From Prochlorococcus marinus str. MIT 9314 (lineage in GTDB: Bacteria > Cyanobacteriota > Cyanobacteriia > PCC-6307 > Cyanobiaceae): a stretch of DNA of 64,000 bases. Numbering within the stretch: position 1 is the first letter of the stretch; the number at the start of each line of letters is the position of its first letter. The stretch lies in assembly GCF_000760035.1 (NCBI RefSeq), contig NZ_JNAO01000013.1, forward strand, positions 329,050 through 393,049, in the 5' to 3' direction. Shown here piece by piece: positions 1-8,591 of the stretch. The notes under the pieces were generated by a model, which worked only from the letters and a program-made list of their open reading frames with translations, was not told the origin of the DNA and ran no database searches. The translations under genes and the position numbers were made by a program.

Positions 1-837
1 GGAATTGGTGGTGTTGAAAATGGTGTTATTACAGAACCATACGGAATCGTTGTAATTTGCACATTACATCTAATTTTCTCAGCAGTATTGGGTGCTGGAG
101 GATTATTACATTCCAACAAATTTGCAGGTGATCTTGGAGACTACCCAGAAAATAGTAAGCCACAAAAATTTGATTTCGAATGGGATGACCCAGATAAATT
201 AACTTTTATTCTTGGCCATCATCTAATTTTTCTTGGGCTTGGAGCAATTATGTTTGTTGAATGGGCTCGTATTCATGGTATATACGACCCTGCAATAGGA
301 TCTACAAGACAAGTTATTTACAATTTAGACATTGCCGCTATCTGGAATCATCAATTTGATTTCTTAAAAATTGATAGCCTGGAAGACGTTATGGGAGGAC
401 ATGCTTTCCTAGCTTTCCTAGAAATAATTGGAGGTGTTTTCCATATTTGTACTAAACAATTTGGAGAATATACAGAATTTAAAGGAAAAGGATTACTTGG
501 AGCTGAGGCGATTTTGTCATACTCAGTTGTTGGTGTTTCTTATATGGCTTTTGTTGCTGCTTTTTGGTGTGCTTCTAATACGACTATATATCCAGTCGAT
601 CTATATGGAGAACCCTTAAAGCTTCAATTTGAATTCGCCCCTTATTTTACTGATACAGTAGATTTAGGTTCAGGAGCGTATAGCTCAAGAGCTTGGCTTG
701 CTAATACTCATTTTTATTTGGGTTTCTTTTTCTTACAAGGTCATCTTTGGCACGCACTAAGAGCAATGGGATTTGACTTTAAGAAAATTGGTCAAGCTTT
801 TGACAATATTGAAAATACAAAAATTACTCAAAACTAG
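1..837 (+). CDS. pcbA: Pcb chlorophyll a/b-binding light-harvesting protein, 5' end outside window
   Basis: The frame is open from base 1, so the gene is truncated by the window edge; 278 residues are visible, and about 70 are probably missing compared with the usual length near 350. The protein belongs to the six-helix Pcb/IsiA/CP43 antenna family: visible helices carry the paired histidines that ligate chlorophyll (GHHLIFLGLG, GGHAFLAFLEIIGG, GHLWHALRAMGF). It binds divinyl chlorophylls at the thylakoid membrane and feeds excitation to photosystem II. The TTG at 88 that opens the longest in-window ORF is internal, not the start. A strong terminator follows. Confidence 0.95.
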   Translation, partial: GIGGVENGVITEPYGIVVICTLHLIFSAVLGAGGLLHSNKFAGDLGDYPENSKPQKFDFEWDDPDKLTFILGHHLIFLGLGAIMFVEWARIHGIYDPAIGSTRQVIYNLDIAAIWNHQFDFLKIDSLEDVMGGHAFLAFLEIIGGVFHICTKQFGEYTEFKGKGLLGAEAILSYSVVGVSYMAFVAAFWCASNTTIYPVDLYGEPLKLQFEFAPYFTDTVDLGSGAYSSRAWLANTHFYLGFFFLQGHLWHALRAMGFDFKKIGQAFDNIENTKITQN

Positions 838-848
838 TTTAATCTAAT

Positions 849-884
849 AAAAAACCTCTCCTAAAACAGGGAGGTTTTTTTTTT
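849..884 (+). terminator. Rho-independent terminator of pcb
   Basis: An A-rich arm ending in CCTCTC pairs with GGGAGG followed by a run of ten T. It begins 12 bases after the pcb stop codon and separates pcb from the next plus-strand gene. Confidence 0.85.
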
Positions 885-913
885 GTAGAATTATTCAATA
901 TATTCAAAAATTA

Positions 914-1567
914 ATGGATAATCTAAAAGAAGTTAATTGTAAGGAGATTTTTAAAAAGGCTTATGAAAATCGTTACACCTGGAAGAATGATTTTTATGGT
1001 TACCAAGGTAGATGTATTTTCTTCACTAACAATAATATTCATAAAGGTGACTTCGTATTAGGTAAAGACTTTAAACCAAATATTCAAAAAATAGAAGATG
1101 CGAATGTTGTTAAAAGTATTTCCTCTCAGTTATTTGAAGTTTGTATACATAGGGTAAAAAGAGATTTTGAATCAGTGCACTCAGAAAACAATTTTAATTT
1201 TCTTAAAAATTCTGAAAGTGGTATTGAAATGATTGTTTCAGGTAAGAATCACGGAGATAAATATAGAGTTAAAAATAACTATATTAATATGGTCTACAGA
1301 AAAATACATGGAACTATAATAGAAATTTTTGTTCAAGAATTTTTAGATACAGGAACAGGTTTCCTTAGTAAAAAATATAGTAGTCAACAAATTGATCCAG
1401 ATACACTAGAGACAAATTCTCAAAAATTGGAATACGAGGATGAATTTCTAAATATGGGTAAAGACAATTATTGGATATTAAATTCTAGGACAATAAAATA
1501 CTTAAACCAAAATCAAGAAGAAGAAACCCAAAAGTTTGTCTTCGAGGATCTATGCTTATTAAATTAG
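914..1567 (+). CDS. DUF3386 family protein
   Basis: A 217-residue soluble protein. Its N-terminus (FKKAYENRYTWKNDFYGYQG, about residues 13-32) matches the signature opening of the cyanobacterial DUF3386 family. No signal peptide or membrane span is visible. The function of the family is unknown; expression during photosynthetic growth is plausible from its position next to pcb but cannot be shown here. It is transcribed separately from pcb because a terminator lies between them. It converges with the next minus-strand gene, whose stop is only 6 bases away. Confidence 0.75.
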   Translation: MDNLKEVNCKEIFKKAYENRYTWKNDFYGYQGRCIFFTNNNIHKGDFVLGKDFKPNIQKIEDANVVKSISSQLFEVCIHRVKRDFESVHSENNFNFLKNSESGIEMIVSGKNHGDKYRVKNNYINMVYRKIHGTIIEIFVQEFLDTGTGFLSKKYSSQQIDPDTLETNSQKLEYEDEFLNMGKDNYWILNSRTIKYLNQNQEEETQKFVFEDLCLLN

Positions 1568-1572
1568 GTTTT

Positions 1573-1818
1573 TTATTCAACCAATCTAAAACCTTTATCA
1601 AGTAGTTTTTGATATAAGAGTCTTGCTCTAAAAGCTAGAATTTGCTCTTCATTTTCATTACTAATTACATGAAAATAATTATTATCTAATTTATTTTTGC
1701 TAAAGCATACATTTGCTTCTCCTAATCTTAAAGTCCAGTTCTCTTCTTTTGCTAAATGCTGATTAGGGCCAAGATCCCAAGGACATTTTTCAGGATATTT
1801 TTCTCTTTTAGAACCCAT
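1573..1818 (-). CDS. Small conserved hypothetical protein
   Basis: An 81-residue soluble, charged protein that I do not recognise. It opens with a Lys/Pro-rich segment (GSKREKYPEKCPWDLGPNQH) and ends in a predicted helix (LLYQKLLDKGFRLVE). There is no signal peptide or membrane span. It stands alone on the minus strand with its own ATG and normal AT-rich codon use. The coherent composition suggests a real picocyanobacterial gene rather than a chance ORF. Confidence 0.6.
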   Translation of the reverse strand: MGSKREKYPEKCPWDLGPNQHLAKEENWTLRLGEANVCFSKNKLDNNYFHVISNENEEQILAFRARLLYQKLLDKGFRLVE

Positions 1819-1925
1819 ATGATTATTTTTAACTACCCAATATTAGTCAAAATTTAAAAGTATGGCTATGAAAAATTGTTGATAACTTTTTCATAGAGTT
1901 CTTGTTTAATGCAATAAAATTAAAA

Positions 1926-2564
1926 TTACTCTTTTGTTGCGATTAAACAATAAAATGGGTCTTTATTTAAAAAATTAAAGATATTAAGTGCTGGTTTAGT
2001 AAACTTTTTGATAATTTTTGGCTCACAAAATCCATTTGAGATTAATACTTTTCTTACATATTTAACCCTCTCTTCTTCAGTAGATGAAGTCCATATGTTG
2101 GGAGCTTTATGCCAAAATGCTCTGTTTGAAAAAGCAATAATAATCTTTCCATTTCTTTTTAATATTCTTGCGATTTCGTTCGTTAAATTCTCTGGATATT
2201 GTAAATATTGCCATGCGGCCACCATTAAGCAATAGTCAATGCTTTCTTTATCTAGAGGAAGTTGTTGACTTAAATTAAAGTTTTGTATCCAATAAGAATC
2301 AAAAATTTTGTTTCTTTCAAGTTCTTGTTTGTTTAAACCATGTCCAATTATTTTTTTATATTTTTTCCCTTTAGGTAAATAACTATCCCAACTAGACATT
2401 AAATCAAGGACTGTTGAATTATTATCTATTTCTCTTTCATATAAATCTGAAAGATTTTGTCTAAAGTTTGCGTCTAAATGATAAACAAATTTTGGATCAA
2501 AATAAAATTCTTCATCATTGCTCTCATCAAGTTTTTTTCTTTGATAATTATTTAAAACTTCCAA
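1926..2564 (-). CDS. SAM-dependent methyltransferase-like protein
   Basis: 212 residues with a class I methyltransferase layout. TVLDLMSSWDSYLP (about residues 51-64) sits where the glycine-rich SAM-binding motif I is expected. SIDYCLMVAAWQYLQYPE resembles motifs II/post-II with the membrane-proximal strand, and the block around ILKRNGKIIIAFSNR matches the conserved C-terminal strand of Methyltransf_11 proteins. Motif I lacks the usual GxGxG, so SAM binding may be altered. The substrate cannot be inferred. It is monocistronic; the upstream intergenic region is AT-rich. Confidence 0.65.
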   Translation of the reverse strand: MEVLNNYQRKKLDESNDEEFYFDPKFVYHLDANFRQNLSDLYEREIDNNSTVLDLMSSWDSYLPKGKKYKKIIGHGLNKQELERNKIFDSYWIQNFNLSQQLPLDKESIDYCLMVAAWQYLQYPENLTNEIARILKRNGKIIIAFSNRAFWHKAPNIWTSSTEEERVKYVRKVLISNGFCEPKIIKKFTKPALNIFNFLNKDPFYCLIATKE

Positions 2565-2713
2565 AACAAATAATTTAGAATCTACATAACAAATTTAGTA
2601 AAAAGAAATTCTAATTGTGTATTAGCAATTGATTTTCAATTAGTAAATTAAAAATTCTCAAAAAAACTAGACATCTATTCAAAAAAAGTTAAATTATTAA
2701 TAATGATTTAATA

Positions 2714-2887
2714 ATGATGATTGAGTTCAAGAGGAGCAAAAAAAACAGGTCCCAAAATGCTCTTTTCAATCCTTATAAAAACGGAATAAGTTCATACGAT
2801 ATGGCATATCTTTCATCAAAAAGAAATTTAAAAAATAAAACTGTTTATCTAGAAAATGATTCTAAGAAAAATTATCTTGCTGCATAG
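2714..2887 (+). CDS. Small basic hypothetical protein, 57 residues
   Basis: The ORF opens with two ATG codons and encodes a Lys/Arg/Ser/Asn-rich 57-residue peptide (begins MMIEFKRSKKNRSQNALFNP). Its stop lies 2 bases before the MIF-family start, which suggests cotranscription with that gene. No domain is recognised. The tight junction with a conserved gene and continuous coding-like composition support it, but it could be a leader peptide or a chance ORF. Confidence 0.45.
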   Translation: MMIEFKRSKKNRSQNALFNPYKNGISSYDMAYLSSKRNLKNKTVYLENDSKKNYLAA

Positions 2888-2889
2888 AG

Positions 2890-3222
2890 ATGCCTTATAT
2901 TAATGTTTCGACTTCAGCAAAAGTAAATGATAAAGGTAAATTACTTGAAGAAATCTCAATTCTTATTTCATCTTTAACTAACAAATCAAAAAGTTTTGTT
3001 ATGGCGAAGATAGATGATAATTGCCAAATGTATTTTGATGATGAAACACCTTCTTGCTTTCTAGAAGTCAAATCAATAGGTTCTCTAAATCCTTCAGAAA
3101 TGGCAAAGCCAATATCAGATTTTGTATATGAGAAAATGGGGATACCAATTGATAGGATTTATATTTCTTTCGAGGATGTACAAGCCTCATTGTGGGCTTG
3201 GAATGGAAGAACATTTGGTTAA
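2890..3222 (+). CDS. MIF-like tautomerase superfamily protein
   Basis: 110 residues, the usual length of macrophage migration inhibitory factor homologues. The chain starts MPYINV, so removal of Met leaves the N-terminal proline that acts as catalytic base in this family. The C-terminal half (GIPIDRIYISFEDVQASLWA, then WNGRTFG) aligns with the conserved beta-alpha-beta end of MIF. The family tautomerises phenylpyruvate-like keto acids; the physiological substrate in Prochlorococcus is unknown. It sits 2 bases after a small ORF and 21 bases before the next gene, so the three probably form one transcript. Confidence 0.88.
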   Translation: MPYINVSTSAKVNDKGKLLEEISILISSLTNKSKSFVMAKIDDNCQMYFDDETPSCFLEVKSIGSLNPSEMAKPISDFVYEKMGIPIDRIYISFEDVQASLWAWNGRTFG

Positions 3223-3243
3223 GAATTTTTAGATATAAAGCTA

Positions 3244-3630
3244 ATGGAAATAAATAAATTAGTCGATTTAAATAATCTTAGAACTGCACCTCAATTAAGT
3301 AATAGTCAAGAAAAAAAACTTTTAGAGGAACTAGAAGCAAATATTTTTAATGCTGATTGGATAACAATTGGAATAATGGCACCTTACGATAATAGTGCGA
3401 TTGAAGCATTACGATCAATTGCTAAGAAATATGCCTCAATAAAATTTCAAAATTTAGATTCTCTTCATGCTGATGGATGTGTTTTTTTAAAAGCTAATCA
3501 AAAAACTGGTAATGTTTTTGTGAGAACTGAAAATGGTCTTGGAGAAGGAATTTTAATAACATGTCAGTATGATGAAGATGCTAAAAAATCTAATACTTTT
3601 GGACCTTTGCCATTAGATTTTTTTACATAA
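3244..3630 (+). CDS. DUF1824-like cyanobacterial protein
   Basis: A 128-residue soluble alpha/beta protein. The block DWITIGIMAPYDNSAIEALR (about residues 39-58) and the ending GPLPLDFF resemble the cyanobacterial DUF1824 family, whose function is not known. No signal peptide or metal motif is visible. The start lies 21 bases after the MIF-like gene, and an operon with it is likely. The family assignment is from memory of the motif and is moderate. Confidence 0.6.
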   Translation: MEINKLVDLNNLRTAPQLSNSQEKKLLEELEANIFNADWITIGIMAPYDNSAIEALRSIAKKYASIKFQNLDSLHADGCVFLKANQKTGNVFVRTENGLGEGILITCQYDEDAKKSNTFGPLPLDFFT

Positions 3631-3787
3631 TAAATTCCTCATTTATTTTTTATCAAGAATCTAATTTAATGACAGCTTTTTATCGAATGATAAATTTGAG
3701 AACTTCTATTTCAAAATATTTTTTACTTTAAAGTTTTGTTATTATATCTAATGCCATTGTTCTAAATGTTTCCGTTATTTTAATTTA

Positions 3788-4666
3788 ATGTTTTTTCAGG
3801 ATGTAATTCGAAATTTAAATAATTATTGGTCAGAAGAAGGTTGTTTGATTATGCAGCCCTATGATACCGAAAAGGGTGCTGGGACAATGAATCCTCATAC
3901 TTTTTTAAGGGCTATTGGACCAGAGCCTTGGAGTGTAGCATATGCAGAACCATGTAGAAGGCCTGCAGATGGACGTTTTGGCGATAATCCAAACAGGGCG
4001 CAACATTACTTTCAATATCAAGTAATAATTAAACCTTCTCCAGAAGGAATCCAGGAAAAATATTTGACATCTCTAGAATCTCTTGGGATTAATCCTAGAA
4101 ATCATGACATAAGATTTGTGGAAGATAATTGGGAGTCTCCAACACTTGGAGCCTGGGGTGTGGGTTGGGAAGTTTGGTTGGACGGAATGGAAGTTACTCA
4201 ATTTACTTATTTCCAACAATGTGGTGGTGTTGATTGTAATCCAATCCCAATTGAAATCACTTATGGGTTAGAGAGAATTGCAATGTTTTTGCAGGATAAG
4301 GAAAGTATCTGGGACTTAAATTGGAACAAAAATATGAAATATAGCGACATTTGGCTTCAATTTGAAAAAAGTCAATGCTCTTATAATTTTAATGAATCTA
4401 GTCCTGATAATCTCAGAAAATTATTTGAAATTTATCAAGCTGAGGCAATTTCTTTAATAGAAAAGAAATTAACTTATCCTGCGCTTGATTTTGTTCTGAA
4501 ATGTAGCCATACATTTAATCTTCTTGATGCTAGGGGAGTAATTTCGGTTACAGATCGTGCTCAGTATATTGAAAAGATTCGAAAATTAGCAAGAGAAGTT
4601 GCCTCATCTTGGATAGGGGAAAGAGAATGCTTGGATTTTCCACTAATCAAAGAATCAACATATTGA
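3788..4666 (+). CDS. glyQ: Glycyl-tRNA synthetase alpha subunit
   Basis: 292 residues covering the whole alpha chain of the heterotetrameric bacterial GlyRS. The opening [18 protein letters not shown], the motif [20 protein letters not shown] and the [13 protein letters not shown] block are diagnostic of the class II catalytic subunit, which activates glycine and charges tRNA-Gly together with the beta subunit GlyS. glyS is not adjacent, so the two subunits are encoded at separate loci. The ATG start at the first conserved residue is well supported. Confidence 0.97.
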   Translation: MFFQDVIRNLNNYWSEEGCLIMQPYDTEKGAGTMNPHTFLRAIGPEPWSVAYAEPCRRPADGRFGDNPNRAQHYFQYQVIIKPSPEGIQEKYLTSLESLGINPRNHDIRFVEDNWESPTLGAWGVGWEVWLDGMEVTQFTYFQQCGGVDCNPIPIEITYGLERIAMFLQDKESIWDLNWNKNMKYSDIWLQFEKSQCSYNFNESSPDNLRKLFEIYQAEAISLIEKKLTYPALDFVLKCSHTFNLLDARGVISVTDRAQYIEKIRKLAREVASSWIGERECLDFPLIKESTY

Positions 4667-4687
4667 ATCTATAAAAAATAAGATTGA

Positions 4688-4784
4688 GCTAGTAACAAAT
4701 GATACGAGCTCTTGATACTTTTATTTCTTTTGTTTTTTGTTACTAGCGATACAGTATAGTTGCCCCTTAATCTGGGCTTTTTTA
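4688..4784 (+). promoter_or_regulatory. Porin leader: 12-bp inverted repeat plus terminator-like hairpin
   Basis: GCTAGTAACAAA (4688-4699) and its exact reverse complement (4736-4747) flank a 36-base AT-rich loop in the glyQ-porin gap. Just downstream, GCCC-CTTAATCT-GGGC is followed by six T (about 4762-4783), ending some 15 bases before the porin ATG. A TATAGT box lies at 4756-4761. The first element may fold the end of the glyQ transcript; the second could attenuate porin expression. A ribosome binding site (GAGGT) follows. Confidence 0.45.
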
Positions 4785-4797
4785 AGTGTGAGGTAAA

Positions 4798-6132
4798 ATG
4801 AAACTCTTCCAACAAATGTTGGTGGCAGGAGCAACATTAGGTTTATTAGCCCCAGTTGCTGCTCAAGCTTCCGATGTAATCAATCTTGAAGAAATGAATA
4901 GCTATGCTAGGAGCAATTCAAAAAAATCTTCAAGACTAGACAGTAAAACATTCATTAATGAAGTTAGTGAAGAAGTAGCAAACCTTAATGGTCGTGTTGA
5001 TGCTCTTGAGGTTAGGCAAAATGTATATGAAGCTGGCAGCTTCTCAGATTCAACAGTTTTAGATGGAAAAGCCGTAATGGCAATTGGTGCCATCGATGGT
5101 GGTGATGCACTTGGTTCTAATCATCATGAAAAAGTTTCTACTGCATATGTCTATCAGATGAACTTAAATACTAGTTTTACTGGCGATGACAATCTGTATG
5201 TAAGACTCAAATCCGGAGATGGATGGGATGGAGCATTTGATAATAAACCAGGTACCTATCACATAGAAGCTAAAGACACATCAGACGCCTTTAATGTTGA
5301 TAAGTTGTGGTACACATTCCCAATTGGAGACAAAATTACTGCCACAATTGGTCCAAAAATTGAAAACTACTACATGCTTGCTGCAACACCTTCTGTATAC
5401 AAGCCTGGTGCTTTAAAGGCATTCAAATTAGGAGGACATGCTTCCGCTTTTGGTGCTAGTACTTCTACAGGTGGTGGTTTAAAATATGAAGCTGATAACG
5501 GTTTTGCAAGCAGTATTACTTTTAACTCTAAGAAAGCAGCTACAACAGGTGGTTTGTTCTCTGATCAAGATCAGAATAAGGTCAATACGCAAGTAGCTTA
5601 CACTGGAGATAATTATCATGTATCTGCCACCTATTCAATGCAAAACGGATGGGACTCATGGAAATACTACTCAACTAAGACTCTGGGAACCAATGCAGGT
5701 ACAGTAGGTTGGGGTTCTGCTTCAACTCTTGCTACTGTTCAAGCTGATGCAGTTGCTTTAAGAGGCTGGTGGAGACCTGAAAATTCTGGTAGTGCTACTC
5801 CATCAATTTCAGTGGGTTATGACACAATCACCTTCTCTAACCGTAGCGATAATATTACTGAAGGTAATGGCTATTTTGTAGGTCTTAACTGGTCAGATAT
5901 GATCCAGCCAGATGACAAAATTGGTATAGCTTTAGGTCAACCAATGAAGGCTACCAAAGTTTCTTCAGGTACATTAAGTGAAATTGATCCTTTCATGTGG
6001 GAAGCGTATTATTCCTTTAGACCTAATGACTCTATTGAAGTTACACCAGCAGTATTTGGTGGAACTGATGTATATGCAGACACAGGAGATGATCTCTTCG
6101 GTGCAGTACTAACTACAACTTTCAAATTCTAA
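4798..6132 (+). CDS. Major outer-membrane porin (Som/OprB-like)
   Basis: 444 residues with a clear signal peptide (MKLFQQMLVAGATLGLLAPVAAQA, cleavage before SD). A short coiled coil follows (SEEVANLNGRVDALEVRQN, about residues 56-74), as in cyanobacterial porins with a periplasmic anchor. The rest is Gly/aromatic/Thr-rich alternating sequence ending in phenylalanine (TTTFKF), the classical beta-barrel terminal signature. It would form a general diffusion channel for small solutes. Codon use is less AT-biased than the neighbours, fitting high expression. Strong RBS upstream and a perfect terminator downstream. Confidence 0.88.
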   Translation: MKLFQQMLVAGATLGLLAPVAAQASDVINLEEMNSYARSNSKKSSRLDSKTFINEVSEEVANLNGRVDALEVRQNVYEAGSFSDSTVLDGKAVMAIGAIDGGDALGSNHHEKVSTAYVYQMNLNTSFTGDDNLYVRLKSGDGWDGAFDNKPGTYHIEAKDTSDAFNVDKLWYTFPIGDKITATIGPKIENYYMLAATPSVYKPGALKAFKLGGHASAFGASTSTGGGLKYEADNGFASSITFNSKKAATTGGLFSDQDQNKVNTQVAYTGDNYHVSATYSMQNGWDSWKYYSTKTLGTNAGTVGWGSASTLATVQADAVALRGWWRPENSGSATPSISVGYDTITFSNRSDNITEGNGYFVGLNWSDMIQPDDKIGIALGQPMKATKVSSGTLSEIDPFMWEAYYSFRPNDSIEVTPAVFGGTDVYADTGDDLFGAVLTTTFKF

Positions 6133-6145
6133 TATTGAAGTTGAC

Positions 6146-6179
6146 AAAAAAAGGCCTCTTAATTAAGAGGCCTTTTTTA
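6146..6179 (+). terminator. Rho-independent terminator of the porin gene
   Basis: A nearly perfect palindrome: A-run plus GGCCTCTT, two-base centre, AAGAGGCC plus six T. The symmetry means it can also act on the minus-strand gene ending at 6194. Confidence 0.9.
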
Positions 6180-6193
6180 TTGCATGAATATAT

Positions 6194-6433
6194 TTACCAA
6201 CAATTCTCTCCCTCTCCTATGGGAATGCATGCGCTTGACTTTTCTGCCTCTTCAGCTAATTTCTGGGCTTCATCGTCAAGAATAAAATCAGCCTCTAATG
6301 GCATATCAGTATTCCATTCTTTAAGTCCCCCTAAGTCATTCCCCCCTGATTTGACGGAATTGGTATTTGCTGTGGAAATGGCGAGTGCGCTTGTAGCTGC
6401 AATAAAAATTGAAATTGAACTTTTTTTCAGCAT
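6194..6433 (-). CDS. Small secreted hypothetical protein
   Basis: 79 residues starting with a signal peptide (MLKKSSISIFIAATSALAIS). The mature part is acidic and ends with two cysteines in SSACIPIGEGENCW, which could form a disulfide in the periplasm. I do not recognise the family. It is downstream of the PKHD oxygenase gene on the same strand, about 70 bases apart, so it may be cotranscribed with that iron-related gene. A plus-strand ORF overlaps the same bases but shows no coding character. Confidence 0.6.
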   Translation of the reverse strand: MLKKSSISIFIAATSALAISTANTNSVKSGGNDLGGLKEWNTDMPLEADFILDDEAQKLAEEAEKSSACIPIGEGENCW

Positions 6434-6504
6434 TAGTAAATTCTTTTTTTTTATGATAAACGACTTTAGACTGGGATTCTTTTTGTTGTATAAAATGATT
6501 CTTT

Positions 6505-7173
6505 TTAATCTCCCATAACTCTTAAGAGATTTGAATAAGTTTTAAAAATAAGATCAAGTTCGTCAGATCTGCCATGCTTTGCCAGTAAACTTCTTGCACC
6601 TGCGTCTAAATCAAATAAATATTCCCTTTTTTCAGTTGATTTGACATAACTTTCTATCCAACCCACGCATACCAATCTTTCACCATTATGCACTTCATTC
6701 ACTGCATGCAAGTAAGAACTTGGATATAAAATTATCTCTCCAGCATTTAATTTGAATTTCTCTTCATTATTCATTGTTTCAATAATTAATTCTCCACCTT
6801 TATAAAAATTTTTATTCGTCAAAGAAAGAGTAAAAGATAAGTCTGATCTACCAGAAGACATGTATGGATTATCAATATGTCTCCCGTAATGCATATTATT
6901 TGACGATTTTGTAAACATTATTCCATGTATTCTTTTTGGTAAAGAAAAACTTTTTATTAATTGGCTAGAAAGGATCTTTTTATTAACTAATTGAGCGTTT
7001 TTTTTTGATACTTCAATATTTCTATTTAGTTGCAAATTATTTTTTACTATTGAGGCGTGACTGCCAGCAGTTTTTTTTCCATCTTCCCAATCTTGTTGAC
7101 TACATTTCTCTAGTTCTTTTTTTATTAAATTTATTTCTTCAGCGTTTAGTAACTGATGGATTAAATAATTCAT
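6505..7173 (-). CDS. PKHD-type Fe(II)/2-oxoglutarate-dependent hydroxylase (PiuC-like)
   Basis: 222 residues, the usual length of the PiuC/PKHD hydroxylases. The iron facial triad is visible as H99-x-D101 in YGRHIDNPYM and H156 in YPSSYLHAV, with R166 (ERLVCVGW) positioned to bind 2-oxoglutarate. The reaction would be hydroxylation of an unknown substrate. Relatives are commonly linked with iron uptake, and here the gene is divergent from a FutA-type iron-binding protein with about 100 bases between the starts. A shared iron-responsive (Fur-type) control region is likely but no operator could be pinned down by eye. Confidence 0.88.
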   Translation of the reverse strand: MNYLIHQLLNAEEINLIKKELEKCSQQDWEDGKKTAGSHASIVKNNLQLNRNIEVSKKNAQLVNKKILSSQLIKSFSLPKRIHGIMFTKSSNNMHYGRHIDNPYMSSGRSDLSFTLSLTNKNFYKGGELIIETMNNEEKFKLNAGEIILYPSSYLHAVNEVHNGERLVCVGWIESYVKSTEKREYLFDLDAGARSLLAKHGRSDELDLIFKTYSNLLRVMGD

Positions 7174-7275
7174 ATGAAATATAAAAAATGATACAAGTTG
7201 ATGTATAGAAGTTCGCTTTTAAAGTTTCAACACTTTTAATAAGTCTAAAGTAACCATAGATACTATTTTGAAAAA

Positions 7276-8298
7276 GTGCAAAAACTCAAAAAACTACTTT
7301 ACACAGCACTAACATGTACATTTTTAATCAATGTAAATATTCCAGTCAATTCAACAGAAAAAGAAGTCAATGTTTATTCGGGTAGGCATTACAATACAGA
7401 CAGAAGTATTTATAAAAAGTTTGCAGAAGAAACAGGAATTAAAGTCAGGCTTATAGAGGCAGCAGGAATTTCTTTAATCGAAAGATTGAAAAGAGAAGGG
7501 AAGAATTCCAAAGCAGATTTAATATTGCTAGTAGATGCAGCAAGAATTACTAATGCAGCTAAAGCTGGATTACTGAAGCCAATAGAATCTTCTAAATTAG
7601 AAAATGATGTTCCTGTTGGATTAAAAGATCCAAATAAGGAATGGTATGCATTAACTAGAAGAGTTAGAGTTATGATAGCCAATCCAAAAGCGGTAGATAT
7701 CAGCAAGATTAATGATTACACTGATTTGGCTGATCCTTCTTTAAAAGGCAAAGTGTGTTTGAGAAATAGAAAAAGTCCATATAATCAATCTTTAGTTGCT
7801 AATCAAATAATTAATAAAGGTGAATCAGAAACTAGAGCTTGGTTAAGTGGAATGATTTCAAACGTTTCCCAACCATTCTTCCCGGGAGATATTTCAATAA
7901 TTAGAGCAGTTTCTAAGAGAAAATGTGGAGTAGGAATCGTTAATCATTATTACGTTGCAAGAATGTTAGCGGGTGTTAATGGAAGAAGAGATGCTTTGTA
8001 TGCAAAAAAAACAATGGTCCTTACTCCTAATCCTGCGCACGTAAATATTAGTGCCGGTGGTGTTGCAAAATATGCAACAAATAAGAGTGAAGCGATAAAG
8101 TTGCTTGAATTCTTAGCATCTCCAGAAGGAAGTAAAGGTTTAGCTGCTCCAACTTTTGAACATCCTTTGAAGGAAGTTAATCAGAACGAAATAGTGAAGA
8201 ATTTTGGAAAGTTCATACCTGATAGTGTCACGGTGGAAGATCTTGGAGAAAAAAATTCTTTAGCTATTAAATTGATGAAAGATGCAGGGTGGAATTAA
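7276..8298 (+). CDS. futA: Periplasmic Fe(III)-binding protein of an ABC transporter (FutA/IdiA)
   Basis: 340 residues: signal peptide (MQKLKKLLYTALTCTFLINV...), then a type II periplasmic-binding fold starting VNVYSGRHYNTDRSIYKKF, typical of FutA/IdiA/FbpA. Tyrosines in NHYYVARML and near VYSGRHY are the expected iron ligands. It delivers ferric iron to an inner-membrane ABC permease that is not in this window. The start is GTG at 7276, the only in-frame start that gives a full signal peptide. The divergent PKHD oxygenase supports an iron-starvation role. Confidence 0.93.
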   Translation: MQKLKKLLYTALTCTFLINVNIPVNSTEKEVNVYSGRHYNTDRSIYKKFAEETGIKVRLIEAAGISLIERLKREGKNSKADLILLVDAARITNAAKAGLLKPIESSKLENDVPVGLKDPNKEWYALTRRVRVMIANPKAVDISKINDYTDLADPSLKGKVCLRNRKSPYNQSLVANQIINKGESETRAWLSGMISNVSQPFFPGDISIIRAVSKRKCGVGIVNHYYVARMLAGVNGRRDALYAKKTMVLTPNPAHVNISAGGVAKYATNKSEAIKLLEFLASPEGSKGLAAPTFEHPLKEVNQNEIVKNFGKFIPDSVTVEDLGEKNSLAIKLMKDAGWN

Positions 8299-8359
8299 AA
8301 ATTAAGATAATTATATAGATCACAATTTTCTGTTTTTATGTGCATACTTATAAACAGAC

Positions 8360-8444
8360 GGAGAGGTGGCTGAGTGGTCGAAAGCGAACGACTCGAAATC
8401 GTTTAATAGGTAACTATTCGTGGGTTCGAATCCCACCCTCTCCG
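8360..8444 (+). tRNA. tRNA-Ser(CGA)
   Basis: An 85-base class II tRNA. The acceptor stem is GGAGAGG (8360-8366) with CCTCTCC (8437-8443) and discriminator G. The anticodon stem AACGA/TCGTT encloses the loop CTCGAAA with anticodon CGA (8394-8396), reading UCG. A variable arm follows, then the T arm GTGGG-TTCGAAT-CCCAC. CCA is not encoded. Confidence 0.95.
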
Positions 8445-8591
8445 TTTAATTGTCTTACTGTAAAGTTCTATGTGGGTAATAATGATGGAATTCTTACCCA
8501 TAGAGACCAATTAATTTTGATAAGTGTTAATTTTGAAAGGTGATTTTTAGAATCATTATTTTTGATAATCAATTGGAATATCAGGACTGAT

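Noticed and set aside
6135..6518. Plus-strand ORF of 127 codons after the porin gene
   Set aside because: It runs through the porin terminator and over the minus-strand secreted-protein gene, which has a better signal peptide and composition.
8340..8543. 67-codon ORF over the tRNA-Ser gene
   Set aside because: The ORF is a by-product of the tRNA sequence; the cloverleaf is complete.
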